A stretch of 64,000 bases of DNA from Neorhizobium sp. JUb45 (GTDB lineage: Bacteria; Pseudomonadota; Alphaproteobacteria; Rhizobiales; Rhizobiaceae): positions 434,001 through 498,000 of the forward strand of contig NZ_SLYW01000003.1 in assembly GCF_004343585.1 (NCBI RefSeq), read 5' to 3'. Positions 19,062-27,137 of the stretch are shown piece by piece. The notes beneath the pieces are model-generated. The model was not told where the DNA came from, did no database searches, and saw nothing but the letters and a program-made list of their open reading frames with translations. Each line of letters opens with the position of its first letter. Position 1 is the first letter of the stretch. Made by a program: the position numbers and the translations under genes.

Positions 19062-19203
19062 CACGTATCCTTGAATAAAAGAATCGGTTCAACGATAAGT
19101 ATCAGCGAGACTTGACGCGGCAACACTTCAAGCGGGAAAAAACCAATTGTGACCGTTTCGCGGCTAGCGTTGTGACTTATCCGCAACGCGCGGCAGGATA
19201 AGC

Positions 19204-19231
19204 AGGGTAAAAGCCACAATAGTTTTACCCT
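19204..19231. repeat. Perfect 9-bp inverted repeat between two minus-strand genes
   Basis: Arms AGGGTAAAA (19204-19212) and TTTTACCCT (19223-19231) are separated by ten bases. It lies between the end of the Ldh-family gene and the start of the export lipoprotein, both on the minus strand. No U tract follows in the direction of transcription, so it is either an operator for the export gene or a weak terminator for the upstream gene. The rest of the 19062-19265 gap is AT-richer and probably contains the export gene's promoter. Confidence 0.45.
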
Positions 19232-19265
19232 GTTCCCGACGGACCATCCGTTTTCCGGAATGTTT

Positions 19266-20321
19266 TCAAGCAAGTACTGATGGAATGTCGATGCCTAGAC
19301 GCGCGGCATCGCGACCCAGTTTTTCCCAGGCAACGTCACCCACCGGCACGCCTTTTTCCAGCGCGGCACGACGCTTGCGGGCAGCACTATCGCCCGGCAT
19401 GCGCACCGGGCCATTGTTCCACGCTGCCGGCGGATTGCTGCGGCATGCCTCAGCCAGATGATCGGACTGCGTGGTGAAGGCATCGAGGCCCGCGAAAAAG
19501 GCGGGATCGATGACCTGAAGAAAGGCGCTTTGTGAAAACACACCGGCCGGCGCATTGGCGCGTCCCTTGCCGGACAGTCCCTGCCCCAGCAATTCGACGA
19601 TCAGCGCAAGTCCAAACCCTTTGTGGCCCTTCAACTGTCCGCCAAGCGGCATCATCGTGCCGCCACGTTCCGTCACCTCGCGCGGATCATCGGTCGGTTC
19701 GCCTGAGGCGGTAAAGGCCCAGGCCTCGGGAAATTTCTGCCCGGCCTTGGCCAGTGTCTGCGTCATCGTGGTGGTGGTTATCGAGGCGGAAACGTCAATC
19801 AGGATCGGATCGGCGGATGTCGGGAAACCGGCCGCCATCGGGTTGGGCGTCAGAAGCGGTTTCGTGCCGCCATAGGGCGCGACACGACTGGCTGCCGGAT
19901 GCGATACCGAGATCTGTACGATCAGCCCGCGTTCCGTCACCTGCCGCATGAAGGCCGAGAGCGCGCAGGTGTGATGACAGTTGCGGATCACGGCGGTGAC
20001 GACGCCGTATTGACCGACACGCTCGCATGCCTGATCGAGCGCCTCCGACAGAAGCCACGCGCCCGGCAGCGATTTTCCGTCCCAGACGAAGGCGGCACCG
20101 CGATCGTTGACGACCTCATAACTGCCGGTTTTGGCGAGCGAGCCGTCTTCCAGCGCTTCGACATACCAGTGCAGAAGGCTGACACCATGCGTTTCATGGC
20201 CGATCATGTCGCCTTCGACAAGGATGGCGGCGGTGGCCTTTGCCTTATCCGTTTCCATCCCGGCGCGGGTCAGCATGTTTTGAGCAAAATCGGTCAGGGT
20301 TGCGCGTTCGATCAGCGGCAT
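19266..20321 (-). CDS. Ldh/malate dehydrogenase-2 family NAD(P)H-dependent oxidoreductase
   Basis: Encodes 351 residues of the Ldh_2 family (YlbC/YjmC/DpkA-like), distinct from classical lactate dehydrogenases. Landmarks are GHETHGVSLLHWYVEALEDG (about residues 41-60), the His-containing RNCHHT (113-118) and KGHKGFGLALIVELL. Relatives reduce 2-oxoacids or cyclic imines, so the substrate here is unknown; location beside aldarate catabolic genes suggests a sugar-acid derivative. ATG 20321 gives the family N-terminus MPLIERATLTDFAQ; longer in-frame starts run into a repeat element. The upstream repeat separates it from the binding-protein gene. Confidence 0.85.
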   Translation of the reverse strand: MPLIERATLTDFAQNMLTRAGMETDKAKATAAILVEGDMIGHETHGVSLLHWYVEALEDGSLAKTGSYEVVNDRGAAFVWDGKSLPGAWLLSEALDQACERVGQYGVVTAVIRNCHHTCALSAFMRQVTERGLIVQISVSHPAASRVAPYGGTKPLLTPNPMAAGFPTSADPILIDVSASITTTTMTQTLAKAGQKFPEAWAFTASGEPTDDPREVTERGGTMMPLGGQLKGHKGFGLALIVELLGQGLSGKGRANAPAGVFSQSAFLQVIDPAFFAGLDAFTTQSDHLAEACRSNPPAAWNNGPVRMPGDSAARKRRAALEKGVPVGDVAWEKLGRDAARLGIDIPSVLA

Positions 20322-20359
20322 CGGTTTTTCCGTTCGTATTGATGGCTTTGACACAAGAA

Positions 20360-20523
20360 AGTCCCCCTCTGGCCTGCCGGCGTCCTTCGGACCCCACCAC
20401 AAGGGGGGAGAAAATTCGCGGCAAACTTCTGCCTCGATTGGGCTTCGGCGGACCGGCTGGGTTAAGCCCCTCCCCCTTGTGGGGAGGGGTTGGGGCGGGG
20501 TCTTTTCCATATGCGACACCCCT
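20360..20523. repeat. Dispersed intergenic palindromic repeat, copy A
   Basis: About 160 bases shared with copy B at 26978-27134: both start AGTCCCCCTCTGGCCTGCCGG, contain CACAAGGGGGGAGAAAAT, then GGCTTCGGCGGA.CGGC.GGGTTAAGCC, CTCCCCCTTGTGGGGAGG and end in a GCGA.ACCCC block. The CACAAGGGGGGAG and CTCCCCCTTGTG arms are inverted, so the transcript could fold. It fills the gap between the Ldh-family gene and the binding-protein gene. It resembles the mosaic intergenic elements (RIME-like) of rhizobia, an inference from form alone. Confidence 0.75.
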
Positions 20524-20547
20524 CCCCTCGTGGGGAGGATATGCGGA

Positions 20548-22068
20548 TTACTTGAAGCGGATCTGCGACAGCTGCAGTTCCGAGTTCGTGGCGATCGTCG
20601 GCTTGAAGTCGAGGCGCTTGGAAACGCGGGTAAAGCCGACCATGTGGAACATCGGGATATCGGCGATGATCTCGGTGTTGACCTTGGCGAACAGTTCCTT
20701 CCAGAGCTTTGCACGCTCATCGCCGGTGGCAGCCGTTGCCTTGGAGATCAGATCGTCGACGGCCGGATCGCGAACCATCGAATGCGAACCGCCGGAAGCG
20801 TATTTGACGAAGGCGGTGAAGACCGGGTCGCCGGTGGCATTGTCATGCTGCGACTGGGTGAGCGTCGGGCCGGAATCCTTGACGAACGGGGCGACGAAAT
20901 AGCCGTTCCAGACGGACACGTCATACATGTCGAGCTTGACGTTGAGGCCGACCTCCTGAAGCATCGCCATGATGGCTTCCATCGTCTCGGTGGCATTCGG
21001 ATATTGTCCGTTGCGGCCGATGATGCGGATTTCGCGATCGACCGGCACGCCGTCAGCTTTCGCCGCCTCGACCAGTTCCTTGGCCTTTTCCGGATCATAA
21101 GGCCAGGCGGGGATATCGGCGTTATAACCGATGGTGGTCGGCACCACGAGATGGGTGGCGATCTTGGCTTCTGCCGGGAACAGCGTCCCGAGCATGGCGG
21201 CACGGTCGATGGCAAGGTTCATCGCCTCGCGGATACGCCGGTCATTGGTCGGTGCCTCGCGTGTGTCGATACGCAGCGACGTCGTTTCCGAGTTCGGATA
21301 GGCGAAATCGGTTTCCTTGTTGGTGGCATCCTGCACGGCAACCGCCGGCACGATATCGGCCTCGCCCGCATCGACCATGGCGGCGGCAACGGCGCTGTCG
21401 GAGCGGAACAGATAGGTCGCCTGCTCCACCTGCGGCTGCTCGCCCCAATAATCTGGATTGCGCTTCAGCACGATATTCTGGCCGACCGTCCACTGGTCGA
21501 ACGTGTAAGGCCCGGTGCCGACCGGCTTGCGGGTATATTCGTCCGCAGGGGTTGCTTCAGCGGATTCCATCGGGATGACGGTCATCAGCAGCGGCAGGAT
21601 CGGCTGCGCCGGCTTGGTGGTGATGCGAATGGTGTTGGCATCCGGAGATTCAAACGAGAATTCGGTGCCGCCGAGATATTTGCCGCCGACTTCGCAAGTG
21701 ATCTTCTTGTTCTTGTTGCGCTCCAGCGTGAACTGAACATCCTTGGCGGTGAACGGCTTGCCGTCATGCCATTTCACATTGGGCCGCAGCTTGAATTCCC
21801 AGGTATCGTCATCGACCTGTTTCCATTCGGTTGCCAGACGCGGTTTCAACGCGCTGTTGGCGTAATCGAACTCCACCAGCATCTCGTTGACGTTTTGCGA
21901 AATGACGCGGCCGACATCCTGACGGGCGGCCATGCAGGGCTCGACCACATCGACGGTCTCGGCCAGCACGACGGTGACATTCTTCTTGGCATCCTGTGCC
22001 ATGGCCGGACTACAGGCCAGGGCGATGATTGCCGTGGACAGGCAGGCAGTTGCGATAGGCAGTTTCAT
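20548..22068 (-). CDS. ABC transporter periplasmic binding protein, peptide/opine class (SBP_bac_5)
   Basis: Encodes 506 residues with a signal peptide (MKLPIATACLSTAIIALA to AMA|QD, about 24 residues). Family 5 features are LATEWKQVDDDTWEFKLRPN and VKWHDGKPFTAKDVQFTLER. It delivers ligand to a DppBC-type permease; the only candidate permease here is at 29724-31574, separated by catabolic genes. GGAGGAG sits just upstream of ATG 22068. The gene has its own upstream region with a copy of the motif also found before the permease operon. The ligand is probably a sugar acid or conjugate rather than a peptide, inferred from context. Confidence 0.9.
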   Translation of the reverse strand: MKLPIATACLSTAIIALACSPAMAQDAKKNVTVVLAETVDVVEPCMAARQDVGRVISQNVNEMLVEFDYANSALKPRLATEWKQVDDDTWEFKLRPNVKWHDGKPFTAKDVQFTLERNKNKKITCEVGGKYLGGTEFSFESPDANTIRITTKPAQPILPLLMTVIPMESAEATPADEYTRKPVGTGPYTFDQWTVGQNIVLKRNPDYWGEQPQVEQATYLFRSDSAVAAAMVDAGEADIVPAVAVQDATNKETDFAYPNSETTSLRIDTREAPTNDRRIREAMNLAIDRAAMLGTLFPAEAKIATHLVVPTTIGYNADIPAWPYDPEKAKELVEAAKADGVPVDREIRIIGRNGQYPNATETMEAIMAMLQEVGLNVKLDMYDVSVWNGYFVAPFVKDSGPTLTQSQHDNATGDPVFTAFVKYASGGSHSMVRDPAVDDLISKATAATGDERAKLWKELFAKVNTEIIADIPMFHMVGFTRVSKRLDFKPTIATNSELQLSQIRFK

Positions 22069-22180
22069 GTCGGTCTCCTCCCATGCGCGTTAAGCGCGGT
22101 TTGCAGTGAATGCCATTTCCCTCTGTCAGCGGCCCGCCAGCGACTCCTCTTCGCCAGCGAACCCGATTGCCTCACATAAA

Positions 22181-22196
22181 CACTAATGCATGAGTG
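22181..22196 (-). promoter_or_regulatory. Putative GntR-family operator upstream of the binding-protein gene
   Basis: Read on the minus strand, CACTCATGCATTAGTG is dyad-symmetric and matches the sites at 26111 and 31694 in the pattern ACTnAnnnATTAGT. It lies about 115 bases upstream of ATG 22068. It is the most divergent of the three copies (11 of 16 positions shared with the 31694 site). Confidence 0.5.
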
Positions 22197-22226
22197 ACTG
22201 GTGAAAGGTGCCACTCAGGCAGTTTA

Positions 22227-22253
22227 CTGGGCGGATAGATGAACCCGCCCGGC
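22227..22253 (-). terminator. Weak hairpin downstream of kdgD
   Basis: GGGCGG and CCGCCC arms separated by about ten bases lie 13-40 bases past the kdgD stop on the minus strand. There is no good U tract, so termination would be inefficient or Rho-dependent. Confidence 0.35.
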
Positions 22254-22265
22254 AACTCGAAAAAC

Positions 22266-23171
22266 TCAGCTTGCGGAAGCAATCAGCTCGCGCATCATCT
22301 CGACCTCTTCCTCGGTCAGATCGACCAGCGGCGCACGCACCGGGCCGGCATCAAAACCGCGCAGACGCACGCCGGCCTTGATGGCGGAAACGGCATAACC
22401 GGCCTTGCGGTCACGAATGCGGGCAAATGGGTAATAGAAATCCCGCAGCAACTGCTCGCAGGTGGCATCGTCGCCGGCGGTGAAGGCGGCATGGAACTTC
22501 AGCGCGGTTTCCGGCACGAAATTGAAGACGGCAGACGAATAGGTGGGCATGCCGGCGCCACGATAGGCCTGTGCGAAAAGCTCATGCGTCGGCATGCCGC
22601 CGATGTAGGACAGGCGATCACCCAAAGCGACGGTGACGCGGCGCACGGTGTCGATATCGCCGGTGCCATCCTTGAAACCGATCAGGTTGGGACATTCGTC
22701 GGCCAATTGCGCCAGCTGTTCGGCGGAAACGCGCGCCTGGCCACGGTTATAAACGATGACGCCCATATTGGTGGATTTGCACACGGCGCGCACGCGAGCC
22801 GCAATGCCCTCTGCCGGCGCTTCGGTGAGATAATGCGGTAGAAGCAGAATGCCGTCGCCGCCGGCTTTTTCGATTTCCTTGGCCATATCGCAGGCGATGC
22901 GGGTGCCATAACCGCAGCCGGCGATGACAGGCGCATCACCGGAGACGGCGCGGGCGGTTTTCACCACATCCACGACTTCACCGGGGGTCAGCGAAAACAG
23001 TTCCCCGGTGCCGCCGGCCACGATCAGGCCGGCGACGGGGTAGGAGGAGAGCCATTCCAGATGCGCCGAGAACGGTTTTGCGGCAAACCTGTCTTCCGCG
23101 TCGAAAGGGGTGACGGGGAAGGACAACAGGCCGTTGCGGATAATTTCTCGCAGGTCGTTCGGTGCAATCAT
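22266..23171 (-). CDS. kdgD: 5-dehydro-4-deoxyglucarate dehydratase (decarboxylating), DHDPS superfamily
   Basis: Encodes 301 residues of the DapA/NAL fold. Visible residues are the PVTPF N-terminal motif, GGTGE (53-57), catalytic-type Tyr in VIVYNRGQ (Y141) and Schiff-base Lys in GFKDGTG (K167). KdgD converts 5-dehydro-4-deoxy-D-glucarate to 2-oxoglutarate semialdehyde, water and CO2. The specific assignment rests on the neighbours: the next gene upstream encodes the semialdehyde dehydrogenase and beyond it an aldarate dehydratase, exactly the preceding and following steps. All three run on the minus strand with gaps of 24 and 125 bases, forming a likely operon. Confidence 0.92.
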   Translation of the reverse strand: MIAPNDLREIIRNGLLSFPVTPFDAEDRFAAKPFSAHLEWLSSYPVAGLIVAGGTGELFSLTPGEVVDVVKTARAVSGDAPVIAGCGYGTRIACDMAKEIEKAGGDGILLLPHYLTEAPAEGIAARVRAVCKSTNMGVIVYNRGQARVSAEQLAQLADECPNLIGFKDGTGDIDTVRRVTVALGDRLSYIGGMPTHELFAQAYRGAGMPTYSSAVFNFVPETALKFHAAFTAGDDATCEQLLRDFYYPFARIRDRKAGYAVSAIKAGVRLRGFDAGPVRAPLVDLTEEEVEMMRELIASAS

Positions 23172-23195
23172 GAAGGGCTCCTCCTAAGCTTTATT

Positions 23196-24713
23196 TCAGT
23201 TGCGCAGATCTGCCGGCAGCAGGGCCTCCGGGAAGTTCTGGTAGGACACCGGACGCAGGAAACGGCGGATCGACATCGTACCGACGCTGGTGGCGCCAAA
23301 GTTGGTGGAGGCCGGATAAGGGCCGCCATGCACCATGGAATCCACCACTTCGACACCGGTCGGGAAACCGTTGACCAGCACGCGGCCAGCCTTGCGTTCC
23401 AGCACCGGCAGAAGTTCCTGCGCGAGACCGAGATCGCTGTCGTCCATATGCATGGTGGCCGTCAGCTGGCCGGCAAATTTTTCTGCCAGATCGACCATTT
23501 CGTCCGTGGAGCCGACGCGCACGACGAGGCCGAGCGGACCAAACACTTCCTCACCGAGCGAATGATCGGCAAGCCATGTCGCGCCCGTCGTTTCGAACAG
23601 ATTCGGGCTTGCCTGACGGCCAGCGCTTTCGGAGTTCAGGACCGGCGACACGGCATTGCTGGAACGCATGCGCTCGACACCTTCGTGATAGGCGGAGGCT
23701 ATGCCATCGGTGAGCATGGTCTGGGCTGCCACCTTTTCGAGACCGGCCTTGGCGGCGGCAACGAACTGGTCGGCTTCCGGGCCTGCAACGACAACGGCGA
23801 TGCCGGGATTGGTGCAGAACTGGCCGGCACCCATGGTGAGCGAACCTGCCCAGCCGCTGCCGATGCTTTCTGCACGGGCAGCGGTTGCGGCCGGCAGAAG
23901 GAACATCGGGTTGACGCTACCGAGTTCGCCGAAGAACGGGATCGGTTCCGGGCGCTCGGCGCAAAGGTCAAACAGGGCGCGACCACCGGCAAGCGAGCCG
24001 GTGAACCCGACAGCCTTGATGGCCGGGTGCGTGACCAGCGCGGTGCCGACATCACGACGTCCGCCCTGAATGAGGCTGAACACGCCGGCCGGCATGCCGG
24101 TGCGCTCAACGGCGGCGGCAACGGCTTCGGCAATGATTTCGCCGGTGCCGGGATGGGCGGAATGGCCCTTGACGACGACCGGGCAACCGGCTGCGAGTGC
24201 GGCAGCCGTATCACCACCGGCTGTGGAGAAAGCGAGCGGGAAATTCGAGGCGCCGAACACGGCAACCGGGCCGATCGGACGCTGCACAAGACGGATTTCC
24301 GGACGGGCCGCCGGCTGGCGATCCGGCTGGGCGGCATCGAAACGGGCATCGAGATGGGCGCCCTTGCGGATATGGTCGGCGAACAGTTTCAGCTGGCCGG
24401 TGGTGCGGCCGCGCTCACCATTGAGGCGACCTTCCGGCAGACCGGTTTCCTGCGTGCCGATCAGCGTCACGGCTTCGCCGCGCTTGTCGATTTCTTCGGC
24501 AATGGTTTCGAGGAAGACGGCGCGTTCCTCACGCGATTTTGCCGAATAGGCGGCAAAAGCACTTTCTGCGGCGCGGCAGGCCTGATCGACGAGATCGACG
24601 GTGCCGACGGCAAAGTCGTGTGCCGGGCCGTGCGCCGGCTCCGATGTGAATGTCGAGGTGCCGGGCGTCCACTGGCCGGCGATCAAGTGTTTGCCCGAAG
24701 GGGTCCAGGTCAT
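23196..24713 (-). CDS. 2,5-dioxovalerate (alpha-ketoglutaric semialdehyde) dehydrogenase
   Basis: Encodes 505 residues of the aldehyde dehydrogenase superfamily. Catalytic Cys300 sits in GAGQFCTNPG, the general base Glu263 in FFGELGSVNP, with Asn157 in GASNFPLAFS and Lys182 in VVVKGHSAHPG. The GHSAHP and FCTNPG signatures are characteristic of KGSADH enzymes. It oxidises 2-oxoglutarate semialdehyde to 2-oxoglutarate, feeding the TCA cycle. ATG 24713 is preferred over TTG 24716, with GGAG about seven bases upstream. It follows the dehydratase by about 125 bases and precedes kdgD by 24. Confidence 0.93.
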   Translation of the reverse strand: MTWTPSGKHLIAGQWTPGTSTFTSEPAHGPAHDFAVGTVDLVDQACRAAESAFAAYSAKSREERAVFLETIAEEIDKRGEAVTLIGTQETGLPEGRLNGERGRTTGQLKLFADHIRKGAHLDARFDAAQPDRQPAARPEIRLVQRPIGPVAVFGASNFPLAFSTAGGDTAAALAAGCPVVVKGHSAHPGTGEIIAEAVAAAVERTGMPAGVFSLIQGGRRDVGTALVTHPAIKAVGFTGSLAGGRALFDLCAERPEPIPFFGELGSVNPMFLLPAATAARAESIGSGWAGSLTMGAGQFCTNPGIAVVVAGPEADQFVAAAKAGLEKVAAQTMLTDGIASAYHEGVERMRSSNAVSPVLNSESAGRQASPNLFETTGATWLADHSLGEEVFGPLGLVVRVGSTDEMVDLAEKFAGQLTATMHMDDSDLGLAQELLPVLERKAGRVLVNGFPTGVEVVDSMVHGGPYPASTNFGATSVGTMSIRRFLRPVSYQNFPEALLPADLRN

Positions 24714-24838
24714 CAATGCTCTCCTTCCGGAGACTGCGCTCCGGTTTGCTGTGATATCTCTGCAGGAGAAGGCCTAACACGTGGACGTGTCCTCCTCCAT
24801 GCCAGGAAACGCTGACAGCGTTCCCGTTTGTCTAAAAA

Positions 24839-26029
24839 TCAGCCGCCAAAACTGCGGGTCTCGACCGTCCAGTCACGTGCCTGACCGGTGAGGCTGCAGC
24901 CGAGGCCGGGGCGACCCGGCACGATCATGCGGCCATCCTTGATTTCCAGCTCTTCATTGAAGAGCGGTGCCAGCCAGTCAAAGTGCTCGACCCATGGCTC
25001 GTGGGCGTAAGCCGCGGCCAGATGGACATGGATTTCCATGGCGAAATGCGGAGCAAGCCGCATACGCTTGGCTTCGGCCTGCGTGCAGATGCGCATGAAC
25101 GGCGTGATGCCGCCGACACGCGGTGCATCCGGCTGGATGAAATCAACCGCATCGGCGCGGATCAACGCCATATGCTCTTCTGCGCTCGCCAGCATTTCGC
25201 CGGTGGCAATCGGTGTCGCCAGCTCACGCGCAAGTGCTGCGTGACCCTCGGCATCGTAAGCGTCGAGCGGTTCCTCGATCCATTCGAGATTAAGCGGCTC
25301 GACCAGACGACCGAAACGCAGCGCGGTGGTGCGATCCCATTGCTGGTTGGCATCGACCATCAGCGGCACGCGGCCATCGAGATGGGTGGTGATGGCATCG
25401 AGGCGGCGGATATCCACCATCGGATCAGGCTGGCCAACCTTGATCTTGATGCCGCCGATACCCGATGCCAGCGAATGATCGATGGCATCGCGGATTTCCT
25501 CGACGCTCGATGACAGAAAACCGCCCGACGTGTTGTAACAGGCAACGCTATCGCGATGCGCGCCAAGAAGTTTCGACAGCGGCAGACCGGCGCGCTTGGC
25601 CTTGAGATCCCACAGGCAGATATCAATGGCAGCGATCGCCTGCGTGGCAATGCCGGAGCGACCGACCGAAGCGCCGGCCCAGCAGAGCTTGTCCCAGATG
25701 CGCGCCGTGTCGTTCGGGTCCTCGCCGATCACATTGTCGGCGATCTCGCAGGCATGCGCATAAAGACCCGGGCCGCCGGCGCGCTTGGAATAGCTGAAAC
25801 CGAGGCCGCTATGGCCGGCTTCCGTGGTGATCTCGCAGAACAGGAAAGCCACCTGTGTGAGCGGCTTCTGCCGGCCCGTCAGAACCTTTGCATCGCTGAT
25901 AGGCCGCGCCAAGGGCAAATAGGCAAGCGAGAGTGTGACCGAGCGGATCGCATCCAGTTTGGACGGGCCGGCAGCAAAGCCAGCCTTGGGAGGCTGGGCA
26001 GGGATCAGACGTTTATCGGGATTGAACAT
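24839..26029 (-). CDS. Galactarate/L-talarate dehydratase, enolase superfamily (mandelate racemase subgroup)
   Basis: Encodes 396 residues. Active-site features are K195 and K197 (IKIKVGQPD), metal ligands D226 (VDANQQWDR), E252 (WIEEPLDAYD) and E278 (ATGEML), and catalytic H328 (LAPHFAMEIH). Length, spacing and long identical stretches (SDAKVLTGRQKPLT, GFSYSKRAGG, LLGAHRDSV) match my memory of Salmonella TalrD/GalrD, so galactarate and L-talarate dehydration to 5-dehydro-4-deoxyglucarate is the best call. GGAGGAGGAAGCC precedes ATG 26029. It heads the catabolic operon and is divergent from the GntR gene across a shared operator-bearing gap. Confidence 0.9.
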   Translation of the reverse strand: MFNPDKRLIPAQPPKAGFAAGPSKLDAIRSVTLSLAYLPLARPISDAKVLTGRQKPLTQVAFLFCEITTEAGHSGLGFSYSKRAGGPGLYAHACEIADNVIGEDPNDTARIWDKLCWAGASVGRSGIATQAIAAIDICLWDLKAKRAGLPLSKLLGAHRDSVACYNTSGGFLSSSVEEIRDAIDHSLASGIGGIKIKVGQPDPMVDIRRLDAITTHLDGRVPLMVDANQQWDRTTALRFGRLVEPLNLEWIEEPLDAYDAEGHAALARELATPIATGEMLASAEEHMALIRADAVDFIQPDAPRVGGITPFMRICTQAEAKRMRLAPHFAMEIHVHLAAAYAHEPWVEHFDWLAPLFNEELEIKDGRMIVPGRPGLGCSLTGQARDWTVETRSFGG

Positions 26030-26110
26030 GGCTTCCTCCTCCGCTGTTCGCCGGTTCGGACATCTGCCGCAAAGTTGCAACGACAGAAGACCGCCAGCAC
26101 CCTTTTTTCA

Positions 26111-26127
26111 AACTAATATTTCAGTTA
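26111..26127. promoter_or_regulatory. Putative GntR-family operator in the divergent dehydratase/regulator promoter
   Basis: AACTAATATTTCAGTTA is an imperfect dyad. Its reverse complement differs from the site at 31694 at only two of 17 positions. It is nearly centred between ATG 26029 (minus) and ATG 26208 (plus), about 85-90 bases from each, a sensible place for autoregulation plus control of the catabolic operon. Confidence 0.6.
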
Positions 26128-26207
26128 GACTCATATATCAATCGCAATTTTGCATTCTTGTGTATCAGCATCGCCGCCGGTAAGAATGCCGGAAAAGGAT
26201 TTGCTCC

Positions 26208-26927
26208 ATGAACTCGCAGCTTGCCGCGACCTTTGGCCTTCCAGCACCCGGTTTTCCCGTTGCCGTGGGCGGCACGGTGCAGCGCGTCTATGACGACCTG
26301 CGCAAGCGTATCATCACCATCCAGCTGCCGCCGGACACGACATTGTCACGCGGCGAACTGACCGAAACCTACGAAGTCAGCCAGACACCGATCCGTGAGG
26401 CGCTGCAACTCCTCAAGCAGGAGGGGCTGGTGCGCATCTATCCGCAATCGCGCACGGTCGTTACCCGCATCGACGTGCTGCAGATCTACGAAGCCCATTT
26501 TTTGCGCGTGGCGCTGGAAACCGAGGTCTGCCGCCGGCTTGCCGCCGATCCCGAGCTTGATCCCGCCATCATCACCCGCGCCCGCTCCATCATAAAAATG
26601 CAACGCGCTGTCGCCGACGATCCCGAACAGATCACCATCTTTCAGGAGCTGGACGAGCTTTTCCACCAGACCCTGTTTGCCGGCGTCAAGCGCAGCAACC
26701 TGCACCAGCTGGTGCGCGAACGTTCCGGCCATCTGGAGCGTATCCGCCGCCTGCATCTGCCGGAAACGGGCAAAATCGTCAGTATTCTGGATGGGCACCA
26801 CGCGATCGTCGAGGCGATCGCCTCCCGCGATGAACGGGCGGCAGTCGATGCGATCCGCGAGCATCTGAGCCGTACGGTGGCCAAGGTGGAAGACATGCGG
26901 AAGGAATTTCCGCATTATTTTATCTGA
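26208..26927 (+). CDS. GntR-family transcriptional regulator, FadR/FCD subfamily
   Basis: Encodes 239 residues. Residues about 22-90 form the winged helix (VYDDLRKRIITIQLPPDTTL, then SRGELTETYEVSQTPIREAL), followed by an all-helical FCD ligand domain with metal-binding His/Asp candidates (DELFHQTLF, LDGHHAIVEAI, REHLSRTV). Such regulators usually repress sugar-acid catabolism and are released by a pathway intermediate. AAAAGGA precedes ATG 26208. It is divergent from the aldarate dehydratase gene, and three matching dyads in this region mark a probable local regulon. Confidence 0.92.
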   Translation: MNSQLAATFGLPAPGFPVAVGGTVQRVYDDLRKRIITIQLPPDTTLSRGELTETYEVSQTPIREALQLLKQEGLVRIYPQSRTVVTRIDVLQIYEAHFLRVALETEVCRRLAADPELDPAIITRARSIIKMQRAVADDPEQITIFQELDELFHQTLFAGVKRSNLHQLVRERSGHLERIRRLHLPETGKIVSILDGHHAIVEAIASRDERAAVDAIREHLSRTVAKVEDMRKEFPHYFI

Positions 26928-26977
26928 GGTGAATTGGTCCTGCTTATGCCGCAGGCATTGGCATCTCATGTGAAGCA

Positions 26978-27134
26978 AGTCCCCCTCTGGCCTGCCGGCC
27001 ATCTCCCCCACAAGGGGGGAGAAAATTTGTGGCCACCACTTGCCCCAATTCAGGCTTCGGCGGATCGGCCGGGTTAAGCCCTCCCCCTTGTGGGGAGGGT
27101 GGGGAGGGGTCTTTCTTTCCTACGCGATACCCCC
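26978..27134. repeat. Dispersed intergenic palindromic repeat, copy B
   Basis: Second copy of the element at 20360-20523, with the same AGTCCCCCTCTGGCC opening, CACAAGGGGGGAGAAAAT, GGCTTCGGCGGA and CTCCCCCTTGTGGGGAGGG blocks; the two differ by small indels and substitutions. It lies between the convergent ends of the GntR gene and the D-2-hydroxyacid dehydrogenase gene, where its inverted arms might act as a bidirectional transcript end. Confidence 0.75.
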
Positions 27135-27137
27135 CGA

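Noticed and set aside
19204-19231. The 9-bp inverted repeat considered as an intrinsic terminator of the Ldh-family gene
   Set aside because: No U tract follows on the minus strand, so it is listed only as an inverted repeat.
22266-23171. dapA (dihydrodipicolinate synthase) as the identity of the DHDPS-fold gene
   Set aside because: Its neighbours are the preceding and following steps of aldarate catabolism, and the PVTPF/GGTGE pattern fits KdgD; no lysine biosynthesis gene is near.
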